The notes: generated by a model not told the origin, from the sequence alone. DNA of 64,000 bases from Nephrocerus scutellatus (GCA_947095585.1 OX352762.1:91734249-91798248); one strand, 5' to 3'; shown: positions 45,191 through 56,118, counted from the first letter of the stretch. Translations and numbers: made by a program.

Positions 45191-45625
45191 CTCGAATCAG
45201 ATTTGCGGATGCAGTCCGCGTTCGGAGCAACATAAAAACAATACATATAGATATAGTGGTCCGACTCGATGTTTGCACTCGGTACGTATAACTCAAATCT
45301 GAATTTCTAGTTGCGCACGATGAGTCTTGGCCGATTCAACTAGATCAACTCCACTAGGGCACCATTCTATTTAACACATTTCCATTAGAAAAATTCCAGT
45401 AGGTAAATTTTCAGACACAATTCAGCTCGAAGCATTTCAACTAGCACCTTTTCACTATTTATAACTAGGCGCGAAACATTGCATACTTTTGTGGTTAAAT
45501 AAATACGCAGTTTAAATTTATGGAGAATTTAGACTATAGCCGTGCGAGAAAAAAAGAGCGGGCCGACTTTAACAATTTCAAACAATTCTGGATCCGTGTC
45601 TTCATCAGGAATTTCAGCGCTTTTT
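45191..45625. other. Spacer, nothing identified
   Basis: Degenerate AT-rich sequence. A few short actaggc/actagc-like words recur near 45340-45470 but form no clear array. Confidence 0.35.
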
Positions 45626-45627
45626 TT

Positions 45628-45852
45628 TTAAAGACTCATTGCCAAGGGATAAGTCCCTGAATGACTTTCGTCACGGCAATAAGTTGGGCTATGCCCTTTA
45701 TTAAATTTAAAAATTCGAAGGTGATTTACAATATAACACATTCCTCACGTTTGTAGCCGGTTTCAATTTATTTTCTCAGAATTATCTCTGATTCATTGAA
45801 AAAAGCAATAGAAAAAACGAACACGAAACTAAAAAGACGCGAGTCCAAATAC
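45628..45852 (+). repeat. Family C LINE 3' tail, second copy
   Basis: Reverse-complement match to 14861-15060, including the block attgccaagggataagtccc, the cctcacgtttgta block and aaagacgcgagtcca at the end. No body of the element precedes it recognisably, so it is a severely 5'-truncated insertion or a solo tail. Confidence 0.75.
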
Positions 45853-45929
45853 AAAATAAACAACAATATTATAAATAATACAAAAAATACAATCAATAAT
45901 AATTTTACTTTCTTTTACTAGTAGTAAAA

Positions 45930-46257
45930 GTAAGTATAGTAATCATGAACATTTTCGAACTCGGGATCTCCTGAGTCAGAAAAAGCAAATAAAAAATCTC
46001 TGGCTGTGTGTCTGTGTCTGTGTGGTAGATTCAGCACTCTACAGCCCAGACGGCTGAATTGATTGAGACGAAAATTCATATTTAAGCTTTTTACATAAAT
46101 TGTGAGGGCCAGTTGATTTTGGCGGAAATCGGCCAAACGGAAGTGGTAGTCGTAGTAGTAAACTACTATGAGAAAATGCAAAAAATATATATAACTAGTT
46201 ACTGAAAATTCCGGTCCCGTCCGTAAAAGAAAGTCGTGTTGTGCCCACACCTCAATT
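45930..46257 (+). repeat. REP-2 repeat, copy at the LINE D border
   Basis: Starts atcatgaacattttcgaact (near 45942), continues with cagcccagacggctgaatt (46044) and attcatatttaagcttttta, and ends gtcgtgttgtgcccacacct (46225-46244). The same order occurs at 51030-51425 and 56549-56944. It may be the terminal part of the Helitron present in this region, but a diagnostic CTRR terminus was not established. Confidence 0.6.
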
Positions 46258-48193
46258 TTTTTTTATATAAAATAATCGTATCCTCTAATGAACACTACGG
46301 TCGTCCTTCAGGAAGTTGTTGACAGCTATTTTGAAGGCCTGTAAATTATAAGATTCGGGAAATACGGAGTCGACCAATTGATTCCACATCGAAGTCACTC
46401 TTGGACGAGGACGATTTGAATTGTTGGGTTCTACATAAGAACGGTTTTAAGGCAAATCTGTGTTGATTAGACCTCAAACGAGTGTTAACGTTGCTGACAA
46501 ATGGACCTGGGAATAGAGAACGGGTTTCTGAAGAACATCTACCGTTGTAAAATTTGTAGAAAACAGATAAAGCTCAAACATTACGTCTATGCTCCAAAGA
46601 ATCAAGAGATGAAGTAATGGTTACATCGTTTATCAAACGGATAACTCTATTTTGAATTCCATCAAGATAAACCATATGCGATCTTGGAGCCCCTCCCCAC
46701 ACAAATGAATTAAATTCTCAAATTGGTCTAACATAAGATTTATATAATCTTAATACTTCAGAGGGAGTGAAGTAAAAGTTACAACGTCTTATAAAGCCCA
46801 AGCATTGGCTCGTTCACTAGAAACTTTCAAACCTAACATCTTAAGTGAAACTGATCTCGCAATAGTGGCACCATTAATTACTGGTGCTACTTAATGCTGA
46901 ATTGCCTTTTGAGAAAAAAGACAAGCCTGGAATTTATTTGGGCTAAATTCCACCCTATTAGATCTGCCCCAATCAAGAACGACTTGAATGTTCAACAGAA
47001 TTGTCGAATTCATTAATTCACGCGAATCAAGCGAGAATTGCATTCTTTTTGACTAACAAACTCCATGGAAGCCGATAACGCCGTATCATCAGCAAATGAG
47101 TGGATATCACATGTTGTAGAAGACAACAAGTCATTGATATATATTAAGAATAATGTAGGCGATAAGGATGACCCTTGAGGAACGCCAGCATTGATCTCAT
47201 GCGAAGATGAGGAAAAACCATTCAATAACACTTTTATTTTGCGGTTCCATAAATAATCCTCAATCCATGTAATGAGAGTAAGGTAAGTTGAGCGCACGAA
47301 TCTTATTAATAAGACAAATATGCCAAACTCTATCAAAAGCCTTAGAAATATCCAAGGACACAACGCTTAATTCGCCAGATTTTCAATGCTTCGTTCCCAA
47401 CAATGAGTCATGCACGTCATTAGTCCACCTGAAGATCGATTATTTCGAAATCCATACTGTACATCGGATAAAAGAGCATTCGAATCCAGATAGCTTATTA
47501 GTTTGAAATTAATGATAGATTCCATCACCTTTGATAAAACCGACAAGAGAGCAATAGGGCAGTAGTTAGTAGGTTCAGATTTATCACCTTTTTTCGGGAC
47601 GGGTTGAATATTAGCTATTTTCCAAATTGACGGAAAAACACCTGTCTTCATTGAGAGATAAAACAATTTGGTAAGCGGTTTTGCCAAATTATGATGACAT
47701 CTTTTCAATAATAATGGTGGAATACCGTCGTGTCCGGTTGCTTTATTGGAGTCAAGTTCTTTTAGAATTTTGGAAACAACCCTACGACGGCAATAAATTG
47801 AAGACATACCTGGGCCTACATTCGGAAGAAATGGTGGACTTTGGTTAGAAAATGGAAGGGTTGACGCACTAGCAAAATGCGAAGCTAAGAGATTGGCTTT
47901 CTGAATATCAGTTTTATAAAGAATACTATTATGGAATAAAGTAGGAACAGAAGAAGTCTTTTCTGCAAAGTTTCTTTTAACCATTGCTGCAAATGACCAA
48001 AAGCTTTTAATGTTTGAATCAGAATCTAAAATTTTCCGCATGCTATCTCGAATCTTTTGATCATTTATTATTTTGGACCTGTTAATTATAGCGTTAGCTC
48101 TATTTCTGGCTATTCTAAACTTAACAAGGTTTTCTACGGATGGGCAATTAACGTAGTCCAAATGGGCTGATTTTTTACTTGCGATTGATTGAT
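46258..48193 (-). mobile_element. Non-LTR retrotransposon D inserted beside Helitron Rep sequence
   Basis: It reads leftward from 48193. A linker region (SNIKSFWSFAAMVKRNF, KANLLASHFASASTLPF) is followed by RT with DSNKATGHDGIPPLLLK, ANIQPVPKKGDKSEPTNYCP, ALLSVLSKVMESIINF and QYGFRNNRSSGGL. After a single-base shift near 47365 comes LDISKAFDRVWH (first catalytic Asp), then AGVPQGSSLSPTLFLIYIND and SFADDTALSASM (near 47090). A C-terminal domain continues in broken frames to 46290, and the 3' end has an A-rich tail at 46258-46270. The 5' truncation point adjoins codons of a Helitron Rep at 48195. It is related to family C (same LDISKAFDRVWH). The part above 47402 is duplicated at 52563. Confidence 0.83.
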
Positions 48194-48194
48194 C

Positions 48195-48935
48195 TTATTT
48201 TATTTGTCAGCCAAATTAATATGTGAGCATGAGGAAGTCCTCGTTTTTGCCATTCGATCGAATACATCCTAACGAACGAAAGTCATAGCGTCTTGCATAT
48301 GACGCGGACTGCCAATGTATGATGAAGGAAGAATAAAAGTATTACCGATGTCATTGGCATAAATACTTCTATCTACATTTCTATTTATTGCATCACGCAA
48401 GTGGATGTATTCGCCGCTTCGTAATTTTGACTTATTAAAACGAATGTATCGTAGACGTTCACTATCGATTTTGGCATACATATCGACAACATACTGATGG
48501 TATAAATATTTACATTTTAGAATGTGATTTTCTTCAGTAGATCTAATCATTAGTCGATAAGCGTAAAAATTCATAGCACTAACTTTTTTGGTCAGTTCTG
48601 CGCCGGTGGATGGATTTGTTTGTTTAATGTTGATGTGATATCCATCATCGCCTTCCCAAAAAATCAAAGGGTATTGCAACGATCATGTAATTATTATTTT
48701 CCAATTGTGGTGTAATTTTTTGGAACAATTGTATCAATTGATTTTTTTCCATTAAAAATTGTTGAATTGTATTAATGATTTCAGGCTCTCGAATTGCGGT
48801 TATGCGATGTATTTCGCAACGTTCTTGAACTTCCTGTTCATTTGATCCAAAAAAATATATTTGCAAAAATTTCGCATTTTCATTTGGAATTGGATACATT
48901 GATCCAATGTGGTGATAAACTTGGACTTGAATTTT
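48195..48935 (-). pseudogene. Helitron Rep (Helitron_like_N / HUH) fragment, copy 1
   Basis: It reads leftward from 48935 (VYHHIGSMYPIPNENAKFLQ), through QEVQERCEIHRI. A 175-bp deletion joins at YMIV near 48680, then DDGYHINIKQTNPSTGAEL, MIRSTEENHILKC and FILPSSYIGSPRHMQDAM follow. A further 190-bp deletion with a small insert (taacga) follows near 48258. The HUH motif region (RGLPHAHILIWL) is still readable at about 48240-48205. Frame is kept at EGDDGYH, where copy 2 has lost a base. The expected order in RepHel proteins is this domain, then the Rep catalytic part, then helicase; here nothing follows but the LINE. Confidence 0.85.
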
Positions 48936-49103
48936 AGAAAATTTAGAAAAAAGAATGATATCTATCTATTAACAAAAATATATTTTAAATTATATTATAA
49001 AATAAAATTAAATAAATATACATAAAATTAATTTAAAACAAATCTTGGTTGTATAGGTTGTATGTTTTTAGTTTCACTTTCAAGAGCAGGAATAAATAAA
49101 TTC
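48936..49103. other. AT-rich joint between helicase end and Rep start
   Basis: This stretch of about 170 bp separates helicase C-terminal codons from Rep codons on the minus strand. It contains only TA-rich sequence. A possible 3' splice site (ttctaaaattcaag) lies at its Rep end. If the two Helitron pieces are head-to-tail copies, the copy junction lies here. Confidence 0.5.
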
Positions 49104-49842
49104 TTAGGTCAACCCAACCCAGGGCAAGCAAAATAAAGTTGTCCGTGGGAAAAACATGGCGGTCTCAAATCTATACTCCGCAGTGTTTAATAAACTGTCC
49201 GACTTATTGATCGTCATCAAAAACGCAAGTTTTACTGGAAATTGCAATCTCTTAAATTTAAAAGGTAGATCCGTCGAAATGAGTGCTATCCGTGGGATAA
49301 AAACTGTTTCACACTGTCCCTTTTCTGTCGAGATAGTCGCTTCAGTTATATTGCCCGGCATCTGTTTTACGCACAGTATTGTGCCGTTGGTACGTTTTGG
49401 CGAGTCGAGAATCCGTAGCAAAATAATTGGAGATCAAACTGTAAGACGATGTGGTGGCAATCCAGACGAATTAAGTGAGTTTAGGAACTCAGTTAGATAA
49501 TTACCTTTCTCATCACTATCTACAAAGGTATCGATACACTTATATTCAGTGACTACGCCTATTAATATGGAAAGTATATGATTGTTTATTTCGTGGGTGT
49601 CTCCATTTTTAGTAGCAAGAATGGTCCCTTCTCGAAACCGGTTCAAAATCTGATAGTTTTAAGAAACAGCCGGATAAATAGAATTTATTAGTTCTGCGGC
49701 AGATTTCAAAAATCGATACCAATTTAATATAACCATAAGACGCGGATACTAATCTACCTTTTCCAATTTGAAGTAGGAGCGACAATGTCCTCACCCCTAA
49801 ATTCGTCGCCAAATGGTCTCCGAGTACAATTCTAAACACCAC
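49104..49842 (-). pseudogene. Helitron PIF1-type helicase C-terminal fragment, copy 1
   Basis: It reads leftward: NLGVRTLSLLLQIGKGRLVS (near 49790), YIKLVSIFEICRRTN, then in a shifted frame HEINNHILSILIG, YLTEFLNSLNSSGLPPHRLT and KRTNGTILCVKQMPGNI. The last helicase motif is LPFKFKRLQFPVKLAFLMTI, followed by NKS near 49230. Here the usual GQ after NKS is replaced by DSLL. Three frame changes make it non-functional. The plus-strand open frame at 49156-49500 is its antisense shadow. Confidence 0.85.
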
Positions 49843-49847
49843 TATTC

Positions 49848-50400
49848 ATCTCAGCGAACCCGAAAACTATGGGATGGACAATAATATTAGGCACCCTCCC
49901 CACTCCGGGGAAACAACTCACTCATAGGAGTGTCCTACCAATACTATGAATCTCAGTGGCCTCGAGAACTATTGAATGGATACTTATATCGGTCAACCCC
50001 CACTTAGTTATCGACCCCATCCCTCTAGAGCTGTCTTACCATTCAACTCCGCGATCCCGAAAACCATGGAGTCGACACAAATATCGGTCACCCCCTCTCC
50101 GTTATCGACACCATCCCCCTAGAGCTGCCTTACCATCAACATTCAACTCAGCGACCCATAAAACCATAGAATCGACACTAATATCGGTCACCCTCCCCCC
50201 CCACCAGTTATCGACCCATCCCTATAGAGCTGTCTTACCATCACAATTCAAATCAGCGACCCTGAAAACCATAAAATCAACAATAATACATAACTCCCAT
50301 ATAGCACTATTCGTCTTGGCGATACCGCAAACGGTGGGTCCGACACTAATATCGGCTGCCACGCCTCCCTCAAACAAAAAACGTGTTACCCCCACAACCT
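49848..50400 (+). repeat. Minisatellite, about 100-bp units, copy 1
   Basis: Units start near 49853, 49951, 50049, 50149, 50253 and 50318 and share cagcgacccgaaaaccat-like starts, aatatcggtcaccc in the middle and agagctgtcttaccat near the end. It is C-rich on this strand. A 150-codon open frame across it (49956-50408) is simply the translated repeat. It lies just upstream, in minus-strand sense, of the helicase fragment. Confidence 0.82.
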
Positions 50401-50599
50401 ATATTTGATTCCAGATAGTAACTAATGCGTATACCAAGTTTGTATGGTGAAAATTTGAGCTTCCGATGTTTGGTTCCTGAGAAAGGCTATCACAATCATT
50501 ACAGACACCATTTTTATATATGATATATATATATATATAATAGATAATAAAATGAAAAGGAAAAAATTAAAAAAAGCGAAATTTTCTGTTTTATTGCAG

Positions 50600-50917
50600 C
50601 AAAAAAAATGGATTCAAAAATAAAATGTAGCATGTACATCAAATGCTGTCATTCAGTAGAGCAGCTCCAGGATTTTTTTATGGACTATTGCATATGCAAA
50701 AAGAAAGTCAGTGTTTCGCGCGTTGGGCCTTTCAGGTAACCTGGGCACTGCTCGGTATACTTGTACCACTTGCGGAAAGCATTTATCTTGTAAAGCTAAC
50801 CTGGAGGATTATAAGTGCATAGACAGTGTTCCAGAATACGAATGCAAAATTTGCCGCACACAGTTTTATAGCCGGGGTGGTTATGTCAAACATTACAAAA
50901 GACATCAAAAACTATAG
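50600..50917 (+). CDS. Small zinc-finger reading frame with flanking splice-like sites, copy 1
   Basis: A strong 3' splice site (ctgttttattgcag, ending 50599) precedes an ATG at 50608. That frame runs 43 codons (MDSKIKCSMYIKCCHSVEQL at its start, cysteine-rich) to CAG|GTAACC at 50735/50736, a plausible donor; unspliced it meets TAA. In the +1 frame, 50711-50917 encodes YTCTTCGKHL and then a regular C2H2 finger, CKIC with HYKRH (Cys-X2-Cys-X12-His-X3-His), near codons 48-67. Whether this is one gene broken by a single-base shift or two exons is unclear. The context is Helitron-derived and outside the RepHel genes, so it may be captured host sequence. No family name can be given. Confidence 0.4.
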
Positions 50918-51029
50918 AAAACATCAAAAATTTGAAGTTATTGTGAATTTATAATTCTTTTGATATTTGCTCCAAATTAAAAAAAATTAACCATTTATTT
51001 TGAAAGTTCTTTTCTTTTATATAGTAAAA

Positions 51030-51425
51030 AAAAGGTATAAAAATCATGAATATTTTCGAACTTGGGATGTTTGCAGATTTACCCATTACCGTATCTCCTG
51101 AGTCAAAAAAAACGAAAAAAAACTCTGTCTGTCTGTTTGTGTACCCTAAAGCCCAGACGGCTGAATTTATGGGGATGAAAATTCATATTTAATCTTCTTA
51201 CATAAAGTGAGAATTCCCAGTTGATTTTAACGGAAATCCGACGACCGAAAGTGAAAGTTTAATTCGACACTTTTTCGAGTTTTTGCAAAAAACCTGTTAA
51301 GTACAAAAAAAATTAAAAAAAAAATAAATGAAATAAAAATGTAATATACATTTAGTGAAGATTCCTGCCCTGTCCGTAAAAGATAGTCTTGTTGTGCCCA
51401 CACCTCTATTTTTTATTAGTTAGCA
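51030..51425 (+). repeat. REP-2 repeat, copy inside duplication 1
   Basis: Same order as at 45930-46257: atcatgaatattttcgaact (near 51045), ctctgtctgtctgtttgtgt, agcccagacggctgaattta, and at the end gatagtcttgttgtgcccac. It is followed by AT-rich DNA and, near 51606, gaattggtcgagccgttctc, a style of sequence often seen close to Helitron ends. Confidence 0.6.
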
Positions 51426-51801
51426 TTTTATCGTAACGCAATTTCATTTATTAACGATTTTTTAATTGATTAAAAGATAAATTATAAGTAAATTATGCGA
51501 TTTCTCAATTTTTTTAAAATTTTTTGGAAAAATTGGTCTTTTTCTTTATAAAAACATTCCGTGTACCTTAAGGAACATAAGAAAAAAAATAAGAAAAAAA
51601 TTAGCCGAATTGGTCGAGCCGTTCTCGAATTTTGCGCTTAGCAACATTCATTTTTATTTATATAGAAGAAGAAGATAGATAAACAAAATAAAAGTCATTA
51701 TAACTTTTAAATAAAAAAAAAGGAAAATAATTATAATAATTAATAAAATTAATAAAAAAAAAATTGATAAAATTGATAAAACGAATTGTCACTCGCTTTA
51801 C

Positions 51802-51931
51802 ATTTAAACTTCATAACAATTTCAATGTTTGTCAAATCAGTGTTCTCTTCACCAATCCATTCAGCGTCTTCACATCCTTCCTCCAGGGCAATGATAGTTA
51901 TATTCACGTTGTCTTCGCGGTGCAACACACA
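51802..51931 (-). other. Possible orphan exon on the minus strand, copy 1
   Basis: On the minus strand CTGCCAG (ending at 51932) could be an acceptor and AAAT|GTAAAG (donor bases 51801-51800) a donor. They bound 130 nt open in one frame that reads as an acidic, protein-like peptide (ITIIALEEGCEDAEWIGEEN in the middle). No family is recognised. An 'exon' this short in AT-rich DNA could be chance, but its low-AT composition differs from the flanks. The plus-strand frames at 51764-52253 show no motif. Confidence 0.28.
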
Positions 51932-52562
51932 CTGGCAGTTTTTTTATTGATCGATGATGTGTGTTAGATACTATTCACATGATCTTTTAGCATCACTTAA
52001 GAAGCAAAGTACATTTCACAACTTAAGCATATTCTATCTTTCAGAACATTTTGAACTGAAGCACAATAATAATCACGGTAAGGATTTTGGTGGTGGTGGT
52101 TCAATTAAAGATGATAAGCATAAATTGTTTAATAAAAATAATGGGCAAACATTTTATGCTTCAACACTTTTTCTATCGGTTGCAGCTTTTATTCCAATAC
52201 TGCTTGTGGAATTGGTGGTGGTAAATATCCTTTTGTTTATTACAGTAAAGTAACTAGGCTTTGCACAGCAATTTTGATCATCACACTTAACAATTTGAGT
52301 GTATTGTAAAAACTAGCTATGAAATAACAAGGAACGCAAGGACACGTCCGACTGGATTGAAATTATATTAACAAGTAAAGCTTTTATTTCAATTAGTAGT
52401 GTGTTTGAGAATACAATAAATTGAGAACTGTGTTTGTGAATACAATTGACTGAGTATAGTGTTTATGAATACAACAAACTCAGTGCTGGCAATACAAAAA
52501 TATTAAATTTATAAGAGTGCAATATTGACTCGTATGAACATGTTTAGAGAACCATTCGGAAT

Positions 52563-53357
52563 TTCAATGAGTCATGCACGTCATTAGTCCACCTGAAGAT
52601 CGATTATTTCGAAATCCATACTGTACATCGGATAAAAGAGCATTCGAATCCAGATAGCTTATTAGTTTGAAATTAATGATAGATTCCATCACCTTTGATA
52701 AAACCGACAAGAGAGCAATAGGGCAGTAGTTAGTAGGTTCAGATTTATCACCTTTTTTCGGGACGGGTTGAATATTAGCTATTTTCCAAATTGACGGAAA
52801 AACACCTGTCTTCATTGAGAGATAAAACAATTTGGTAAGCGGTTTTGCCAAATTATGATGACATCTTTTCAATAATAATGGTGGAATACCGTCGTGTCCG
52901 GTTGCTTTATTGGAGTCAAGTTCTTTTAGAATTTTGGAAACAACCCTACGACGGCAATAAATTGAAGACATACCTGGGCCTACATTCGGAAGAAATGGTG
53001 GACTTTGGTTAGAAAATGGAAGGGTTGACGCACTAGCAAAATGCGAAGCTAAGAGATTGGCTTTCTGAATATCAGTTTTATAAAGAATACTATTATGGAA
53101 TAAAGTAGGAACAGAAGAAGTCTTTTCTGCAAAGTTTCTTTTAACCATTGCTGCAAATGACCAAAAGCTTTTAATGTTTGAATCAGAATCTAAAATTTTC
53201 CGCATGCTATCTCGAATCTTTTGATCATTTATTATTTTGGACCTGTTAATTATAGCGTTAGCTCTATTTCTGGCTATTCTAAACTTAACAAGGTTTTCTA
53301 CGGATGGGCAATTAACGTTGTCCAAATGGGCTGATTTTTTACTTGCGATTGATTGAT
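52563..53357 (-). mobile_element. LINE D, duplicated 5' portion
   Basis: Nearly identical to 47402-48193. It retains the region from SNIKSFWSFAAMVKRNF to QYGFRNNRSSGGL but is cut at the duplication joint, before the first catalytic Asp. It is therefore a passenger of the duplication and not an independent insertion. Confidence 0.88.
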
Positions 53358-53389
53358 CTTATTTTATTTGTCAGCCAAATTAATATATG

Positions 53390-54460
53390 AGCATGAGGAA
53401 GTCCTCGTTTTTGCCATTCGATCGAATACATCCAACAATTTGTTTGCCCATACACATGATACTTTGTAATGAGATCCATTAATGATTTTAGCTTTTGTTT
53501 TAAAACTCGTGCTATAACGTCATGTCGATCATGCGATTGTTGACCATACTTTAATAATTTTACAATATCGTTCCATTTTGGATTGCATGTGAATGTTATA
53601 AATAAATCGGGTGTTCCGTAATGACGAAAGTCATAGCGTCTTGCATATGACGCGGACTGCCAATGTATGATGAAGGAAGAATAAAAGTATTACCGATGTC
53701 ATTGGCATAAATACTTCTATCTACATTTCTATTTATTGCATCACGCAAGTGGATGTATTCGCCGCTTCGTAATTTTGACTTATTAAAACGAATGTATCGT
53801 AGACGTTCACTCTCGATTTTGGCATACATATCGACAACATACTGATGGCATAAATATCTACATTTTAGAATGTGATTTTCTTCAGTAGATCTAATCATTA
53901 GTCGATAAGCGTAATAATTCATAGCACTAACTTTTTTGGTCAGTTCTGCGCCGGTGGATGGATTTGTTTGTTTAATGTTGATGTGATATCCATCATGCCT
54001 TCCCAAAAAATCAAAGGGTATTGCAATGCGTCGTAAGAGCGATGGGTGTCTTTAATTTTCTGAATGACGTTATCTCTACGCTTAATAACTATGTCACGTG
54101 ATTCAAAAGCTTCCCCAACCATTACAATAGCAATTTCATCAACTGTTGGTGCATTATATCTACGGACGTGGGCACTTGTTGGTGTTTTATCTGCTTTAAT
54201 GACGATCATGTAATTATTATTTTCCAATTGTGGTGTAATTTTTTGGAACAATTGTATTAATTGATTTTTTTCCATTAAAAATTGTTGAATTGTATTAATG
54301 ATTTCAGGCTCTCGAATTGCGGTTATGCGATGTATTTCGCAACGTTCTTGAACTTCCTGTTCATTTGATCCAAAAAAATATATTTGCAAAAATTTCGCAT
54401 TTTCATTTGGCATTGGATACATTGATCCAATGTGGTGATAAACTTGGCCTTGAATTTTAG
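53390..54460 (-). pseudogene. Helitron Rep fragment, copy 2 (more complete)
   Basis: It reads leftward from IQGQVYHHIGSMYPMPNENA at about 54455. It includes the stretch missing from copy 1 (KADKTPTSAHVRRYNAPTVD and VGEAFESRDIVIKRRDNV), then YDALQYPLIFWEG. A one-base deletion near 53996 then shifts the frame. NIKQTNPSTGAELTKK and IGSPRHMQDAMTFVI continue, with sequence through 53622-53433 unique to this copy. It ends with the HUH motif, read as RGLPHAHILIWLTNKI at 53427-53380, just before the LINE. The HxH histidines needed for Rep chemistry are conserved. The catalytic tyrosines, expected further on, are absent. Confidence 0.88.
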
Positions 54461-54550
54461 AAAATTTAGAAAAAAGAATGATAATTATCTATTAACAAAA
54501 ATATATTTTAAATTATATTATAAAATAAAATTAAATAAATATACATAAAA

Positions 54551-55361
54551 TTAATTTAAAACAAATCTTGGTTGTATAGGTTGTATGTTTTTAGTTTCAC
54601 CTTCAAGAGCAGGAATAAATAAATTCTCCAACCCAACCCAGGGCAAGCAAAATAAAGTTGTCCGTGGGAAAAACATGGCGATCTCAAATCTATACTCCGC
54701 AGTATTTAATAAACTGTCCGACTTATTGATCGTCATCAAAAACGCAAGTTTTACTGGAAATTGCAATCTCTTAAATTTAAAAGGTAGATCCGTCGAAATG
54801 AGTGCTATCCGTGGGATAAAAACTGTTTCACACTGTCCCTTTTCTGTGAAGATAGTCGCTTCAATTATATTGCCCGGCATCTGTTTTACGCACAGTATTG
54901 TGCCGTTGGTACGTTTTGGCGAGTCGAGAATCCGTAGCAAAATAATTGGAGATCAAACTGTAAGACGATGTGGTGGCAATCCAGACGAATTAAGTGAGTT
55001 TAGGAACTCAGTTAGATAATTACCTTTCTCATCACTATCTACAAAGGTATCGATACACTTATATTCAGTGACTACGCCTATTAATATGGAAAGTATATGA
55101 TTGTTTATTTCGTGGGTGTCTCCATTTTTAGTAGCAAGAATGGTCCCTTCTCGAAACCGGTTCAAAATCTGATAGTTTTAAGAAACAGCCGGATAAATAG
55201 AATTTATTAGTTCTGCGGCAGATTTCAAAAATCGATACCAATTTAATATAACCATAAGACGCGGATACTAATCTACCTTTTCCAATTTGAAGTAGGAGCG
55301 ACAATGTCCTCACCCCTAAATTCGTCGCCAAATGGTCTCCGAGTACAATTCTAAACACCAC
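54551..55361 (-). pseudogene. Helitron helicase C-terminal fragment, copy 2
   Basis: Same content as 49104-49842, with a longer open end: after FCLPWVGLENLFIPALEGET it continues to a stop at 54551-54553. Copy 1 has a small insertion there (ttaggt in place of cc) that changes the frame. NKSDSLL replaces the usual NKSQGQSL as in copy 1, so that lesion predates the duplication. Confidence 0.85.
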
Positions 55362-55366
55362 TATTC

Positions 55367-55919
55367 ATCTCAGCGAACCCGAAAACTATGGGATGGACAA
55401 TAATATTAGGCACCCTCCCCACTCCGGGGAAACAACTCACTCATAGGAGTGTCCTACCAATACTATGAATCTCAGTGGCCTCGAGAACTATTGAATGGAT
55501 ACTTATATCGGTCAACCCCCACTTAGTTATCGACCCCATCCCTCTAGAGCTGTCTTACCATTCAACTCCGCGATCCCGAAAACCATGGAGTCGACACAAA
55601 TATCGGTCACCCCCTCTCCGTTATCGACACCATCCCCCTAGAGCTGCCTTACCATCACCATTCAACTCAGCGACCCATAAAACCATAGAATCGACACTAA
55701 TATCGGTCACCCTCCCCCCCCACCAGTTATCGACCCATCCCTATAGAGCTGTCTTACCATCACAATTCAAATCAGCGACCCTGAAAACCATAAAATCAAC
55801 AATAATACATAACTCCCATATAGCACTATTCGTCTTGGCGATACCGCAAACGGTGGGTCCGACACTAATATCGGCTGCCACGCCTCCCTCAAACAAAAAA
55901 CGTGTTACCCCCACAACCT
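55367..55919 (+). repeat. Minisatellite, about 100-bp units, copy 2
   Basis: Duplicate of 49848-50400 with the same unit number and only isolated base changes (for example catcaccatt for catcaacatt near 55656). Equal unit number in both copies argues that the duplication is recent. Confidence 0.82.
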
Positions 55920-56118
55920 ATATTTGATTCCAGATAGTAACTAATGCGTATACCAAGTTTGTATGGTGAAAATTTGAGCTTCCGATGTTTGGTTCCTGAG
56001 AAAGGCTATCACAATCATTACAGACACCATTTTTATATATGATATATATATATATATAATAGATAATAAAATGAAAAGGAAAAAATTAAAAAAAGCGAAA
56101 TTTTCTGTTTTATTGCAG

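Larger units (their letters stand above)
47402..52562. repeat. Tandem segmental duplication, copy 1 (5.16 kb)
   Basis: From caatgagtcatgcacgtcat at 47402, the sequence reappears almost base for base from 52566. Copy 1 ends at 52562 in the block accattcggaatttc. The offset to copy 2 is 5,164 bp near 48160 and 5,519 bp from 48900 onward, because copy 1 has lost about 190 bp near 48258 and about 175 bp near 48679. Sampled single-base differences are rare (about 1% or less). The head-to-tail junction shares a single C with both parents. Confidence 0.93.

Noticed and set aside
49156..49500. 114-codon plus-strand frame (and 144-codon twin at 54585-55019)
   Set aside because: Antisense to the Helitron helicase C-terminal fragment, which has recognisable motifs on the minus strand.
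49956..50408. 150-codon open frame (and its twin at 55475-55927)
   Set aside because: It only translates the roughly 100-bp minisatellite, whose units keep the frame open. Proline/serine-rich peptide repeats mirror the DNA repeat, and no domain is visible.
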